Under the pieces are notes generated by a model. It ran no database searches and was not told the origin of the DNA. It saw only the letters and a program-made list of their open reading frames with translations. A stretch of DNA of 64,000 nt from Actinomycetes bacterium (GTDB taxonomy: Bacteria; Actinomycetota; Acidimicrobiia; Acidimicrobiales; RAAP-2): contig JAJZDI010000004.1 in the NCBI GenBank assembly GCA_021806045.1, positions 125,544 through 189,543 on the forward strand, given 5' to 3'. Numbering within the stretch: position 1 is the first letter of the stretch; the number at the start of each line of letters is the position of its first letter. Below, piece after piece: positions 32,836-42,455 of the stretch. Both the position numbers and the translations under genes were made by a program.

Positions 32836-33650
32836 CGCCCCACCGCCGACCGATCAGCGACATCCGAGCCGATGGGGGAGGCGGCCTCGGCGCCACCACG
32901 AAGCCGTGCGCCTGTCCGGCGCAGCGCGGCCGTGGCCATCCAGGCGATGCCGCCGTAGCAGGCCACCAGCACCGGGATGGCGAGATCAGAGCCTGGCCAG
33001 TGGACGCCGATCCCTTCCCCTGACCAGAACGTGCCGAACGACACCAGCATCAGCCCGACGCCCATCTTCATCGCGTTCTCCGGAACGGCCGAGAGCTGGC
33101 GGGCCACGGCGAGACCGGCAACGGCCACGACGAGGACGGCTGCCCCGGCGGCCGCTGCAGCCACTCCCACGTCGTGCGAGGTCGATCCGAGGGTGATGAC
33201 GATGACCACCACCTCGAGGCCCTCGAGGAAGACCCCCTTGAAGGCGACGACGAACCCGGTCCGGTCCCGGTGGGGAGCCACACCCGAACGCCGGAGCGCA
33301 TCGACCTGGCGCTCGAAGATGGCATCCTCGTCGTGCTTGGCCTTGAGCCCGGCTGCCCGGAGCAGCGCCTTGCGAAGCCATTGAAGCCCGAAGACGAGGA
33401 GCAGGCCGCCGACCACCAGGCGGAGGGTTCCGAGCGGCACGTAGTGGACCAGAGCAGGTCCGAGCGTGGCCACGAGCGCGCCGAGGACGGCGACGGCGGC
33501 TACGACCCCCGAGAGAGCGGTGCGGTAGCCACGCGTGACGCCGACAGCCAGGACGATGGTGAGGGCCTCGACCATCTCCACCGCGCTGGCGAGGAAGACC
33601 GCCACCACCAGGACCGCCATGTCGGGATGGACGGTCACAGCACCTGTCAC
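32832..33650 (-). CDS. GDT1/TMEM165-like membrane protein (COG4280 type)
   Basis: About 272 residues and seven membrane spans. Two copies of the family's acidic motif are visible: FLASAVEMVEALTIVLAVG in the first half and FLEGLEVVVIVITLG in the second, each with Glu residues expected to form a cation path. The UPF0016/GDT1 relatives move Mn or Ca against protons; the COG4280 branch has not been characterised as far as I know. The GTG start giving MTGAVTVHPDM is supported by GGGGAGG. It lies 2 nt after the Nudix gene in a three-gene operon. Confidence 0.75.
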   Translation of the reverse strand: MTGAVTVHPDMAVLVVAVFLASAVEMVEALTIVLAVGVTRGYRTALSGVVAAVAVLGALVATLGPALVHYVPLGTLRLVVGGLLLVFGLQWLRKALLRAAGLKAKHDEDAIFERQVDALRRSGVAPHRDRTGFVVAFKGVFLEGLEVVVIVITLGSTSHDVGVAAAAAGAAVLVVAVAGLAVARQLSAVPENAMKMGVGLMLVSFGTFWSGEGIGVHWPGSDLAIPVLVACYGGIAWMATAALRRTGARLRGGAEAASPIGSDVADRSAVGR

Positions 33651-33652
33651 GA

Positions 33653-34291
33653 TCACACCTCCCCGGCAGCCGTGCCGGCCACCCGTCCGCCGGACTGCGC
33701 CACCACCGTTGCACACTCCGACCCGGGCGACACGTCGTCCGGTGCCAGGCGGGCCACGACCTCGCCCGCTTCGCCCTCGGCGACCCACCGGCTACCAGGG
33801 CCGGCATCCCGCACGAGCCGCCAGCCATTGCCAGCGGGCACCGGTTCACTCGGAAGGGCGATACCTCGACGGGCGAGCACCTCGGCAACTCTCGTGAGCA
33901 CCAGCGCGTCATAGGGCTGGCAGGCGGGTGGGCGGGTGCCACCGATCTCGGACCAGCGCGCCTCGGCGATCTCGGTCCCCTCCCGCGGGACGGGCTCCGG
34001 GTCGGCATCGACGGGATCCATCAACCAGTAGCGGACCGCTCGCCACCTGTCGTCGTGACGGAAGTGGACCTCCGCCACGAGCTCGACAAGCCGGCAGTCG
34101 AGTCCCGTCTCCTCGGCGACCTCGCGGCGTGCCGTGTCCGAAGGTGCCTCTCCCGCCTCGGCCTTTCCCTTCGGGAGCTCCCACCGCCCCGTAGCCCGGT
34201 GGCGGACGAGCACCACCTCGACGCACCCGGCGCGTGAGCGCCACAGCACGCCGCCCCCACCCACACTGCTGGTCCCGCTCACGCCGCGCAC
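33653..34291 (-). CDS. Nudix hydrolase
   Basis: The Nudix box GKAEAGEAPSDTARREVAEETG fits G-x5-E-x7-RE-x2-EE-x-G exactly (given here in one piece only to its key residues). Upstream is LPKG and downstream RYWLMDP, as in the AP4A/NTP-acting branch. The C-terminal 70 residues may be a small extra beta domain. Substrate undetermined. Two GTG starts three codons apart are possible (MRGVSG or MSGTSS); both follow the ABC ATPase stop closely, so it could be part of that operon. Confidence 0.85.
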   Translation of the reverse strand: MRGVSGTSSVGGGGVLWRSRAGCVEVVLVRHRATGRWELPKGKAEAGEAPSDTARREVAEETGLDCRLVELVAEVHFRHDDRWRAVRYWLMDPVDADPEPVPREGTEIAEARWSEIGGTRPPACQPYDALVLTRVAEVLARRGIALPSEPVPAGNGWRLVRDAGPGSRWVAEGEAGEVVARLAPDDVSPGSECATVVAQSGGRVAGTAAGEV

Positions 34292-34292
34292 C

Positions 34293-35549
34293 TCACCCCT
34301 GCCGGGCGGCCGCAAGCGGCTCGTCCGACCGGGTGGGAACAGTTGCACCGGAACGTCCGGGCGCCGCTCCTGTGCCAGTTCCCGTTCCCGATCCGGTGCC
34401 GGCCCGGGCGCCGGGAATGGCCGGTCCGTCCGGGAACGCGATGCACCCGGACGCGTCGATCCGAAGCGAGACCTGCGTGGCCCGCTCGATCCGCCGGGCA
34501 TGGAAGATGCCCGTCAACCGGTGCCCACCCTCGACCTCGACCACGTGGTCGTAACCGCGGCCCCGGAAGGCGACGTCGCTGACGACGGCCGGCACGACGG
34601 CCGAGGGTGCCGACCCCAGGGCAGGAGGGAGTCCGGCCGGGTGCCCATCTGTCCCGTCATCGATGGTGGCGGATGCGGCCCGCACCAGCACCCGCACCCG
34701 TTGGCCGCCGGCGAGCGACGTACCCGTCCCCTGGCGCGCGCCGATGGCTAGGCCTTCGACCCGGACCCTGCAGCCATCGCTCCATGCCGCATGCTCGACC
34801 ACACCGGGGAGCTCACCGGCCAGACCGGTGAATCGGGCGACGAAGGGCGTCGCCGGGTCGCGGTAAAGGTCCTCGGCCGACCCCACCTGGACGAGGTGTC
34901 CGTGGTCGAGGACGCCGATGCGGTCGGCCAGGGCGAACGCCTCGGACTGATCGTGGGTGATGTACAGGGCGGTGGCCCCCGTCTCGCGGGTCAGGGTGGC
35001 GATCTCCACCCGGAGCCGCTCACGGAGGTCCGCATCGAGATTCGACAGCGGCTCGTCGAAGAGGAGGAGTCCGGGGCCGGCGACGAGGGCACGGGCCAGC
35101 GCCACCCGCTGCTGCTCGCCCCCGGAGAGCTCGGCCGGATACCGGTCGGCGAAGCCGGTCAGCCCCACCCGATCGAGCATGGCGGCAGCACGCGCCACCG
35201 ACTCGGCCTTGCCCAACCGCAAGCGCCGGAGGGCGAAGCGAACGTTGTCGACGACCGAGAGGTGGGGCCACAGGGCGTAGTCCTGGAACACCATGGCGAG
35301 GCCCCGCTCCTCGGCCGGCAGGTGCTGGCGCGGACCGGCCACCGCCTGGCCGTCGAAGACGATCGTCCCCGACGACAGGCGTTCGATTCCCGCCACGCAC
35401 CGGAGCAGGGTGGACTTGCCGCTGCCGGATGGCCCGAGCAGCACTGTGAAGGAACCGGGAGCCAGGTCGAGATCGACGCCGGCGAGCGCCTCCGTCCTGC
35501 CGTAGCGCTTCGACAGTGCCCGCAGCTCGACTGCGGGCGCGTGGTCCAT
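34293..35549 (-). CDS. ABC importer ATPase (ferric iron / 2-aminoethylphosphonate type)
   Basis: 418 residues. Walker A GPSGSGKST at 39-47, Q-loop VFQDYALWPHLSV, signature LSGGEQQRVALARAL, Walker B LLLFDEPLSNLDA, and switch His in YITHDQSEA. The C-terminal 180 residues form the TOBE-like regulatory part common to FbpC/PotA/PhnT ATPases, ending in a Gly/Thr-rich tail. It follows permease and binding-protein genes on the same strand and completes one importer. ATG start chosen because homology begins seven residues later. Confidence 0.9.
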   Translation of the reverse strand: MDHAPAVELRALSKRYGRTEALAGVDLDLAPGSFTVLLGPSGSGKSTLLRCVAGIERLSSGTIVFDGQAVAGPRQHLPAEERGLAMVFQDYALWPHLSVVDNVRFALRRLRLGKAESVARAAAMLDRVGLTGFADRYPAELSGGEQQRVALARALVAGPGLLLFDEPLSNLDADLRERLRVEIATLTRETGATALYITHDQSEAFALADRIGVLDHGHLVQVGSAEDLYRDPATPFVARFTGLAGELPGVVEHAAWSDGCRVRVEGLAIGARQGTGTSLAGGQRVRVLVRAASATIDDGTDGHPAGLPPALGSAPSAVVPAVVSDVAFRGRGYDHVVEVEGGHRLTGIFHARRIERATQVSLRIDASGCIAFPDGPAIPGARAGTGSGTGTGTGAAPGRSGATVPTRSDEPLAAARQG

Positions 35550-35735
35550 GGTCACGGTGTCGCTCCTCTCGCACCGGGGGACGTGATGGGCGGCACGGGA
35601 TCCCGCCCGTGCTCCGCTCGCACCTGCCCCCGTTCTTCCAGCCGCGCTGTCTGACGCGCCGATGCTGGCTGACGCGCCGAGGTCGCCTGTCGTGCCGATG
35701 CCGACTGCCGTGCCCATCCGCTCGGGCTGGCGGGC

Positions 35736-37526
35736 TCAGAAGACACGGGCCCCCACCTTCCGCCAGCCCTTCGGTGCCAGCACCCGGAATCCCACCGTCA
35801 CCAGCACGATCATCGTCAGGTCGACGAGGAGTGCGACCACCGACAGGGCCGTCCCCCGGAACAGGTCCGACTTGTTGAGCACCTGGACGATCGCCACCGA
35901 GATCGGTTTGACCCCGGGTGGCGAGAGGAGCTCCGACGCCGGAAGCTCGAGGAACGTGGTGGCGAAGGTCAACAGCCACGCCCAGATCAGGCTGGGGGCG
36001 AGCAGGGGGAGTACCCCTTTGCGCCAGGCGGTGGCGGTCGACGCACCGTGGACACGCGCCGCCGCCAGCAGCGAGCCCTGCACCTGGGTCATCGGGCCGA
36101 CCAGGATGCGGCTGGTCGAGGGCAGGGCGCCGGCCAGGTAGGCCATCCCCAACACCCACAGCGTCCCGTAGATGTGGATGCCGAGCGTGCCGACGACGGG
36201 AAGGTTGTAGGCGAAGATGTACCCGGCGGCTAGGACGAGGCCGGGCAGGGCGACGGCTGCCATGAGGGTCAGGTCCATCACCTTGCTGACGGCATCGAGG
36301 CGGCCGGCCGCCAGGCGACGCGCCACCACGCTGGCGAGCACCAGGGTCACGCACGCCGTGATCAGCGCCATCTTGAACGAGACGTCGATCGGCGCGCCCA
36401 GGGCGGTGCTGGAGAGGATCCCCCGGTAGGCGCTCACCGTCAGGGTGTGCAGACCCAGGTGATGGAACGGTTCCAGGAGCGACGACACGACGGCTCCGAG
36501 CACGGGGATGCCCAGTGCCAGCAGGAAGAAGGTGCACACGCCGGCGAACGCGAGGGTGCGGCGGAGCGGGTCCAGACGGACCGGAACCGCCGGACGCATC
36601 CGCCCGCCCAGCACCGCGTACGAACGGCGCGCCATGAGGCGCCGCTGGATGACGAGCGCCACCGCCACCGAGGCGACGAGCATCCACCCCACCACCGCCG
36701 CCACACCGAAGTCGGCGGGGTAGCTGGAGAGAGCCGTGTACAGCGTGTAGGTGGCTATCGGGAAGTGGGCGTTCGGGGCGATGACCACGGCGGTCCCGAA
36801 GTCGGCGATGGACTCGGCGAACACGATGATGAGGGCGGCGAACAGTGCGGGCCGGATCAGCGATGCCGTCGTCGTCATGCGGGTGCGCCGGCTGGCGCCG
36901 TGCACCCGTGCTGCCTCCTCGTAACTGCGCCCGATGCCGGCCATGGCGGCGGCGACGGCGAAGTACGCGAACGGGGCGCCTTTCAACGCCAGGATGAACG
37001 TGTAGCCGACCGGTCCGAAGAACAGGGAGCGGAGGCCTGCCGAGTAGAAGCCGAGGGAGCTGAGAACGCCTCCCTTGTCGAGCACCGTCTGCCAACCGAC
37101 GGCGATCAGGTAGCTGGGCATGAGGAGGACCGCCCACACGGCGACCGCCCAGATCCGCCGGCCGGCGATCATCGTCCGCTGGAGCACCCAGGCCAGCGCG
37201 GTCGCTGCCGTCGTCGCCAGCACCGCCGCCGACACGCCGACTGCGATCGAGTCGACCATTCCCTGGCCGGCGATGCCGCCGAGCGCCCGGGAGAACGAGG
37301 CGGTGCTGAACCAGGCGGAACCCTGGTCGAACAGGCGTGGGCTGACCGCCAGGACGAGGAAGCAGGCGGTGGGAACCAGCAGGACCACCACCAGCACCAG
37401 CCAGAAGAGCGGCCAACCCGTCCGCTCGGCGACCCGGGTGGCGGCGGCGGTGAACCGCCGCCACTCGCGGGTGCCGATCGGGCGAGCCGACAGGGGCGCG
37501 ACCGTGGTTGGAGCGCTACTGGACAA
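35736..37526 (-). CDS. ABC importer permease, two fused membrane domains (FbpB/PhnV type)
   Basis: 596 residues with about twelve membrane spans in two similar halves. Each half has an EAA coupling loop: YEEAARVHGASRRTRM in the first and AAARVHGASTATAWRKGVLPLLAPSL in the second. Fused two-domain permeases are typical of ferric iron and 2-aminoethylphosphonate importers. The best start is a TTG overlapping the binding-protein stop by 11 nt; no ATG or GTG is nearby in frame. A cysteine-poor, proline-rich longer reading was discarded. Confidence 0.85.
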   Translation of the reverse strand: MSSSAPTTVAPLSARPIGTREWRRFTAAATRVAERTGWPLFWLVLVVVLLVPTACFLVLAVSPRLFDQGSAWFSTASFSRALGGIAGQGMVDSIAVGVSAAVLATTAATALAWVLQRTMIAGRRIWAVAVWAVLLMPSYLIAVGWQTVLDKGGVLSSLGFYSAGLRSLFFGPVGYTFILALKGAPFAYFAVAAAMAGIGRSYEEAARVHGASRRTRMTTTASLIRPALFAALIIVFAESIADFGTAVVIAPNAHFPIATYTLYTALSSYPADFGVAAVVGWMLVASVAVALVIQRRLMARRSYAVLGGRMRPAVPVRLDPLRRTLAFAGVCTFFLLALGIPVLGAVVSSLLEPFHHLGLHTLTVSAYRGILSSTALGAPIDVSFKMALITACVTLVLASVVARRLAAGRLDAVSKVMDLTLMAAVALPGLVLAAGYIFAYNLPVVGTLGIHIYGTLWVLGMAYLAGALPSTSRILVGPMTQVQGSLLAAARVHGASTATAWRKGVLPLLAPSLIWAWLLTFATTFLELPASELLSPPGVKPISVAIVQVLNKSDLFRGTALSVVALLVDLTMIVLVTVGFRVLAPKGWRKVGARVF

Positions 37527-38577
37527 TGTTGTTGGTGAACCACTGGTCGATGCTGGCCTCCCGTGGTCCCCACACTGCGGGGTTCGGGGCGTCGGTCGGC
37601 AGGCTGGCCAGGTCGGGCACCTGTGGCAGTGGCGTGGTGCCCTGGACCACGGGGAAGAACAGGGAGTCGCCGTGGGGGTCACCCGAGAGCTGGACGGCCT
37701 GGCCCTTCGCGCTGTAGATGAAGTTCGCGAACTGCTCGGCCTCGGCGATCTCCTGCTTCGGAGCCTTGGCGTCGATCCCGATCACGCTCGGAAGGAGGCT
37801 CACCTTCGACGGGTATGCCACCTTCAGCTGAGGCGCCTTGAACTGGAAGCCGATGCCGGCCGAGTTCTGGACCAGGGCCAGCTTGATGGTCCCGTTCAAC
37901 AGGGCGGTCAACGTCACCTTGTTCGTCGCGTAGACGTGCAGGCCATTGTTCTTCAGCTGGGTGAAGAACTGCTCGCCCTGGGTGACGCCACCGAGCTGCT
38001 GCATCACGCCGGCTACGAACGGATACGTGGGGCCCGAGATGGCCGGGTTGTTCATGCCCACCGCCCCGTTCCACTGGGGCTCGAGGAGTTGCGACCACGT
38101 GGTGGGCGGGTTCTTGACGACGTCCGAGTTGTAGATGACGGCTGCGGCGATGGTCAGTCCCGTCGGGATGTAGCTCTTGTCGGCAGGGACCACCTCCTTG
38201 CCGAGGGCGTTGAGGGTGCCGGCCGTCGGCTCGAAGCCGCGCACCAGCATGTGCTCCTGGTCGAGGGCGGCATATGACTCGGCGCCGTCGGACCAGAAGA
38301 CGCCCCACTGCGGGTTGTTCCGCTCGGCCGAGATCTTGGCCAGCAGCGTTCCCGTCGAGTGGTCGACGAGCTTCGTCGGGATGCCGGTCGCCTGCTGGAA
38401 GGCAGTCACTTCGGCCTGGTCGTATCCCTCGGCGGCGTAGACGACGAGGGGCACCTTCGCCGCCGACGCGGCTTGGGTCGTCTGCGATGCCGCCGAGGAG
38501 CTGCCACAGGCGGCCAGCAGGGCTCCCGCTGCGGTCAGTGCGGCGAGTCCGAGCAGGCGGGGACGGGACAGGTGCAT
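37516..38577 (-). CDS. ABC importer substrate-binding lipoprotein
   Basis: 353 residues. Signal LLGLAALTAAGALLAAC with lipobox, then a family 1 extracellular binding domain: LVVYAAEGYDQAEVTAFQQATG, STGTLLAKISAERNNPQWGVFWSDGA, and PPTTWSQLLEPQWNGAVGMNNPAISG. The layout matches FbpA/FutA and PhnS proteins. Consecutive Tyr ligands of ferric-binding proteins are not evident, so iron is not assured; 2-aminoethylphosphonate or another anion is as likely. The ATG follows AAGGAGAA. First gene of the operon with the permease and ATPase. Confidence 0.88.
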   Translation of the reverse strand: MHLSRPRLLGLAALTAAGALLAACGSSSAASQTTQAASAAKVPLVVYAAEGYDQAEVTAFQQATGIPTKLVDHSTGTLLAKISAERNNPQWGVFWSDGAESYAALDQEHMLVRGFEPTAGTLNALGKEVVPADKSYIPTGLTIAAAVIYNSDVVKNPPTTWSQLLEPQWNGAVGMNNPAISGPTYPFVAGVMQQLGGVTQGEQFFTQLKNNGLHVYATNKVTLTALLNGTIKLALVQNSAGIGFQFKAPQLKVAYPSKVSLLPSVIGIDAKAPKQEIAEAEQFANFIYSAKGQAVQLSGDPHGDSLFFPVVQGTTPLPQVPDLASLPTDAPNPAVWGPREASIDQWFTNNIVQ

Positions 38578-38930
38578 GGTGATGGGGTTCTCCTTGCGAT
38601 CGACCAGCACCCCCTCCGCTCCCCTCGGGGAGTGGGTGCTGGTCCGTACATGACGGGTCGCACCCTACGGAGGCGGGGTGAACGGACCGCGAGAGAGTTG
38701 CGACGTTCAGGGGAACTCCCGGTGAACTGTTCTTGACGGTCACGTCTCAACTGCCAAAACGACTTGGCTCCCACGGCTTGACGGCCACATCTCGGCTGGC
38801 ATGCATCGGCTCCCACGACGGGGACAGCCGCCGGGCGCGCAACGGCCCGGGACGTCGCATGATCGTCCCGGGCCGGCGAGATGGAGCGTTGAGCCCGAAG
38901 GGCGGGGCTCCGTCGACGCAATCCTGACAG
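38578..38930. other. Intergenic region between recA end and ABC operon start
   Basis: Contains the recA terminator hairpin and, at 38732-38748 and 38777-38793, two copies of CTTGACGG[T/C]CAC[G/A]TCTC spaced 45 nt apart (15 of 17 identical). These could be -35-like promoter boxes or operator sites. No gene is seen. Confidence 0.5.
38844..38874 (-). terminator. recA terminator hairpin
   Basis: Perfect 11-bp stem GGCCCGGGACG/CGTCCCGGGCC around a 9-nt loop, 57 nt past the recA stop. There is no strong T-tract. The position argues for termination right after recA. Confidence 0.7.
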
Positions 38931-39992
38931 TCAGTCGAGCGTGATCGGCTCGTCGTCAGGGTCGACCGTCTCGATCGCGCCCGTTGGCGTGTCGCTCTCG
39001 TCGGTCGCGTTCTGGGCAGCCAGGTGCTCCCGGATCCGCTCGTCGATCTCCGCCATCAGCTGGGGGTTCTCGATCAGGAACTGCTTGACGTTCTCACGCC
39101 CCTGACCCAGCTGCTCGCCCTCGTAGGTGAACCACGCGCCCGACTTCTTGACGAAGCCGAGCTCGACGCCGACGTCGAGGAGGGAGCCTTCGCGGCTGAT
39201 GCCCTTGCCGAAGGTGATGTCGAACTCCGCCTGCTTGAAGGGCGGCGACACCTTGTTCTTCACCACCTTCACCCGGGTCCGGTTCCCCACCTGGTCGCTG
39301 CCGTCCTTGATCGTCTCGGTCCGGCGGATGTCGAGCCGGACCGACGAGTAGAACTTGAGTGCCCGGCCACCGGGCGTGACCTCCGGCGAGCCGTACATGA
39401 CGCCGATCTTCTCGCGGAGCTGGTTGATGAAGATGGCGATGGTCCGCGACTTCGACAGCGTGCCCGTGAGCTTGCGGAGGGCCTGGGACATGAGGCGGGC
39501 CTGGAGGCCGACGTGGGAGTCGCCCATCTCCCCCTCGATCTCGGCCCGGGGGGTGAGGGCGGCGACCGAGTCGATGACCAGCACGTCGAGCGCGCCCGAG
39601 CGGATGAGCATGTCGGCGATCTCCAGCGCCTGCTCCCCGGTGTCGGGCTGGGAGATGAGCAGGTCGTCGATGTTGACGCCGATGTTCTTGGCGTACACCG
39701 GGTCCATGGCGTGCTCGGCGTCGATGTAGGCGCAGATCCCGCCGTTGCGCTGGGCCTCTGCGACCACGTGCATGGCGAGGGTCGACTTGCCCGAGGACTC
39801 CGGCCCGAAGATCTCGACGATGCGGCCTCGGGGTAGGCCTCCGATCCCCAGCGCGAGGTCGAGGGCGAGTGCCCCCGTCGGGATGGCCTCGATGTTCATG
39901 TGGAGGTTCTCCCCCATGCGCATGATCGAGCCCTTGCCGAACTGCTTCTCGATCTGGCCCAGAGCCATGTCGAGCGCCTTTTCACGTTCCAT
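38931..39992 (-). CDS. recA: Recombinase A
   Basis: 353 residues, full length. Walker [13 protein letters not shown] motif [14 protein letters not shown] with the flanking L2 loop, Walker [13 protein letters not shown], and the monomer interface [14 protein letters not shown] are all present, as is the acidic C-terminal tail. RecA drives strand exchange and LexA self-cleavage. A LexA box lies about 115 nt upstream. A hairpin follows directly, and no recX is found downstream, in contrast to many Actinomycetota where recX overlaps or follows recA. Confidence 0.99.
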   Translation of the reverse strand: MEREKALDMALGQIEKQFGKGSIMRMGENLHMNIEAIPTGALALDLALGIGGLPRGRIVEIFGPESSGKSTLAMHVVAEAQRNGGICAYIDAEHAMDPVYAKNIGVNIDDLLISQPDTGEQALEIADMLIRSGALDVLVIDSVAALTPRAEIEGEMGDSHVGLQARLMSQALRKLTGTLSKSRTIAIFINQLREKIGVMYGSPEVTPGGRALKFYSSVRLDIRRTETIKDGSDQVGNRTRVKVVKNKVSPPFKQAEFDITFGKGISREGSLLDVGVELGFVKKSGAWFTYEGEQLGQGRENVKQFLIENPQLMAEIDERIREHLAAQNATDESDTPTGAIETVDPDDEPITLD

Positions 39993-40093
39993 GTGCCTGC
40001 TTCTCCTCGGGATCTCTCGGGACGTGCTGTCGGGGCGACCCTACGAACGGGCTGTGACAGGCTCCGGGGGTCGGTCCGGCTCCGGCCGCGCCG

Positions 40094-40873
40094 TCACTCT
40101 AGACCCGAACAGACGTTCGATGGTGGACACTCCGGTCCCCCGCTACCGCCAGGGCCATGTCCTCCCCGTCCCCCAGCCGGCGGTCCCCCTCCGGCAGGCC
40201 GTCCGCCTGGTCCACCCGGGGCGTCGGCCGGCCCGCCGACGGGGATCTCTCCCACGATGACGTAGCGCGACGATCCGGTGGACGGCTCGGTGGCGACGAC
40301 GGACGCCGCGGTGACCGCCCAGGTGATCCCCGACGGCACCGGCACGCCCACCAGTGGCGCCAGCGCGTCCGGGCGGCCCCGGCGGCGGGAACGGGCCACC
40401 GTCAGGTGGCCGATGAAGGGTTGGTCGGGCAGGTCGGACCGGTGCGGCCCGTCGACGGCGGCCTCCGGGCCTGCGACACCTGCGACACCGCCTTGGGCCA
40501 CGGTGCCGGCACCCGGCACGACGGATTCCAACCCCCGTCGGACCGCTGCCGCCAGGCCCGCGAGCCCATCCACCGGGAGGAACAGCGTGGAAGGGGTGAG
40601 CATCGAGGTCGACGGGCCGATCGAGGCGACCGGCGCATGCGCTGGCCACCACGACGAGCCAGCTGCCCTGGTCAGGGAGGTGGAGACCACATCGGGATCG
40701 GCCTCGCCGAGGAACGCCAGGGTCACGTGCCAGCGCTCAGGTGCCGTCCACGAGAGGAGCGACGGATCGCTCCCGGGGCGTCGCCGGAGATCCACCACCA
40801 CGGGACGGAGACGATCGACGATCCCCGGAGGGGGCCACGCAGCGACGAACATGCGCACGGGACCAGCATGCAC
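40094..40873 (-). CDS. thpR: RNA 2',3'-cyclic phosphodiesterase ThpR (2'-5' RNA ligase family)
   Basis: Two HxTx motifs mark the active site: WHVTLAFLG near residue 50 and FIGHLTVARSR near residue 165, with the N-terminal MFVAAWPPPGIVDRL. The enzyme opens 2',3'-cyclic phosphates at RNA ends. The 2H core contains a Gly/Ala-rich insert (GTVAQGGVAGVAGPEA) between the two motifs and a Gly/Pro-rich tail of 40 residues that is unusual. The 3' end carries the recA LexA box. The start may be at an ATG seven codons later (MFVAAW). Confidence 0.88.
   Translation of the reverse strand: MHAGPVRMFVAAWPPPGIVDRLRPVVVDLRRRPGSDPSLLSWTAPERWHVTLAFLGEADPDVVSTSLTRAAGSSWWPAHAPVASIGPSTSMLTPSTLFLPVDGLAGLAAAVRRGLESVVPGAGTVAQGGVAGVAGPEAAVDGPHRSDLPDQPFIGHLTVARSRRRGRPDALAPLVGVPVPSGITWAVTAASVVATEPSTGSSRYVIVGEIPVGGPADAPGGPGGRPAGGGPPAGGRGGHGPGGSGGPECPPSNVCSGLE
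40106..40120. promoter_or_regulatory. LexA (SOS) box upstream of recA
   Basis: On the recA strand the sequence is TCGAAC-GTCT-GTTCG, matching the actinobacterial SOS box TCGAAC-N4-GTTCGA at all but the last base. It is followed by TAGAGT, a fair -10 box, 5 nt further on. It overlaps the final codons of thpR. Confidence 0.82.
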
Positions 40874-41078
40874 GGGACCGGCATCCAGTACGAAGCACCT
40901 GTCACCGGAGGGAGGTCCAGCCGGTCGACGGGCAGGGTCCGCTCGAGAGCTCGGCCGTTCCCTCCCTGGTCACCCACCCGCCGGAGGCCGCGAGCCGGCC
41001 GACGACCGGCCCGCCCCCGTGGGACGACCGCCCGGTGCCACCAGCGCCCGGTCCGGCCGCGGCTAGCCTCGCCCGGCG

Positions 41079-42335
41079 ATGCCCGACGACGACACCACCA
41101 CGCCAGACGACGCCACCACGCCGAACGACCCGAACGCTACGGGCGCCACCAGCACGCCGGAGGGTACTCCGGCCGCGGCCACCCCGGGCGGGGGCGCCCC
41201 GGACCAGCCCACCCGCAGCGAGCTGCGCCAGGGGAACGGCTCGGGAGGCTCCCGCTGGTGGATCTACGCCATCGCCGGCGTCGTCGTGCTGATCGTCGCA
41301 GCCGGCATCGCCCTCGCCGTGTCCTCGGGCAATTCGCCCACCACCAAGCACGTGGCGGTGGCGACGACCACGACGAGCGCCCCGCCCGCCGGCCCCACGT
41401 GCCCGCTCACCGGTCTGCCGGCGCCCGGCGGCAAGGTCCCGGCCCGGCCTGCGCTGGGCGTCAAGATCGGGAACTACCCCTCGGATCGCCCGTCAGCGGG
41501 GCTGAACCACGCCGACATCGTGTTCGAGGAGCCCGTGGAAGGCGCCATCACCCGCCTGCTCGCCGTGTTCCAGTGCCAGGGCGCCTCGCTCGTCGGCGAC
41601 CTGCGCTCCGCCAGGGAGCCCGACGTCGGCATCCTCTCGCAGTTGTCGAACCCGCTGTTCGTGCACGCCGGCGGCATCAACCCCGTCATCAACCTCCTGC
41701 AGAACAGCGCCCTGATCGACGACAACCTGTACTCCGGCGGGCGGGGTTCGGCCATCATCACCGAGCCGGGCCGGGTGGCCCCCTACGCCACGTTCGCCAA
41801 CACGGCCAGCCTGTGGGCGTTCAACCCGAACGACACCACGCCACCGACACCGATCTTCCAGTACAGCAAGGCGCTGCCGGCCGGCGCCGTCCCCGGCTCG
41901 GGAGCGAGTGCCCACATCCCCTTTTCCAGCACGTCTGACGTCACGTGGACGTGGAACCCGTCGGGCAACAACTACCTCCGCGCCTACGCCACAGGACCGG
42001 ACACGCACGTCGACGGCGCGCAATCGGCAGCCACCAACGTGATCATCATGACCGTCCAGACGTCGATCGGCCCCTGGTACGAGAACAATGTCGGCGGGAA
42101 GGAAGTGGAGGTCAACGCCCTCGGCAGCGGGCCCGTCGTGATCCTGCGGAACGGCGCGGCCATCACCGGCACGTGGAACCGGGGATCGCTGACCCAGCCC
42201 AACGTCTTCACGACATCGAGCGGGCAGCGGATCACGCTGGCCCCAGGCAACACCTGGGAGGAGCTGGTCCCGGCAGGCATCAACATCACCGTCACGCCAT
42301 CGGCCGGTAGCGCCACCACGACGACGGGCGGCTGA
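41079..42335 (+). CDS. DUF3048 domain protein with N-terminal membrane anchor
   Basis: 418 residues. A Thr/Asp/Pro-rich cytoplasmic leader (65 residues) is followed by one membrane span (WWIYAIAGVVVLIVAAGIALAV) and an external DUF3048 domain: LGVKIGNYPSDRPSAGLNHADIVFEEPVEG, FQCQGASLVGDLRSARE, LFVHAGGINP, and the C-terminal WYENNVGGKEVEV and TWEELVP. B. subtilis YerB is the known relative; function is unclear, probably at the envelope. The gene stands alone on this strand. Confidence 0.88.
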   Translation: MPDDDTTTPDDATTPNDPNATGATSTPEGTPAAATPGGGAPDQPTRSELRQGNGSGGSRWWIYAIAGVVVLIVAAGIALAVSSGNSPTTKHVAVATTTTSAPPAGPTCPLTGLPAPGGKVPARPALGVKIGNYPSDRPSAGLNHADIVFEEPVEGAITRLLAVFQCQGASLVGDLRSAREPDVGILSQLSNPLFVHAGGINPVINLLQNSALIDDNLYSGGRGSAIITEPGRVAPYATFANTASLWAFNPNDTTPPTPIFQYSKALPAGAVPGSGASAHIPFSSTSDVTWTWNPSGNNYLRAYATGPDTHVDGAQSAATNVIIMTVQTSIGPWYENNVGGKEVEVNALGSGPVVILRNGAAITGTWNRGSLTQPNVFTTSSGQRITLAPGNTWEELVPAGINITVTPSAGSATTTTGG

Positions 42336-42455
42336 GACGGGCGGCCACCCGGCATCACCGGTCGCTACATGGCCACCGGGACCGACCCCCGCAGCCATCC
42401 CGGCCGACGGCCGCCAGCCGACGGCGTCAGCATCCCGGCCGCCCGGCCGAACGCG

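Noticed and set aside
34293..38577. Definite ferric-iron importer (FbpABC)
   Set aside because: The family fits but iron-binding Tyr residues are not evident and aminoethylphosphonate importers look alike; substrate left open.
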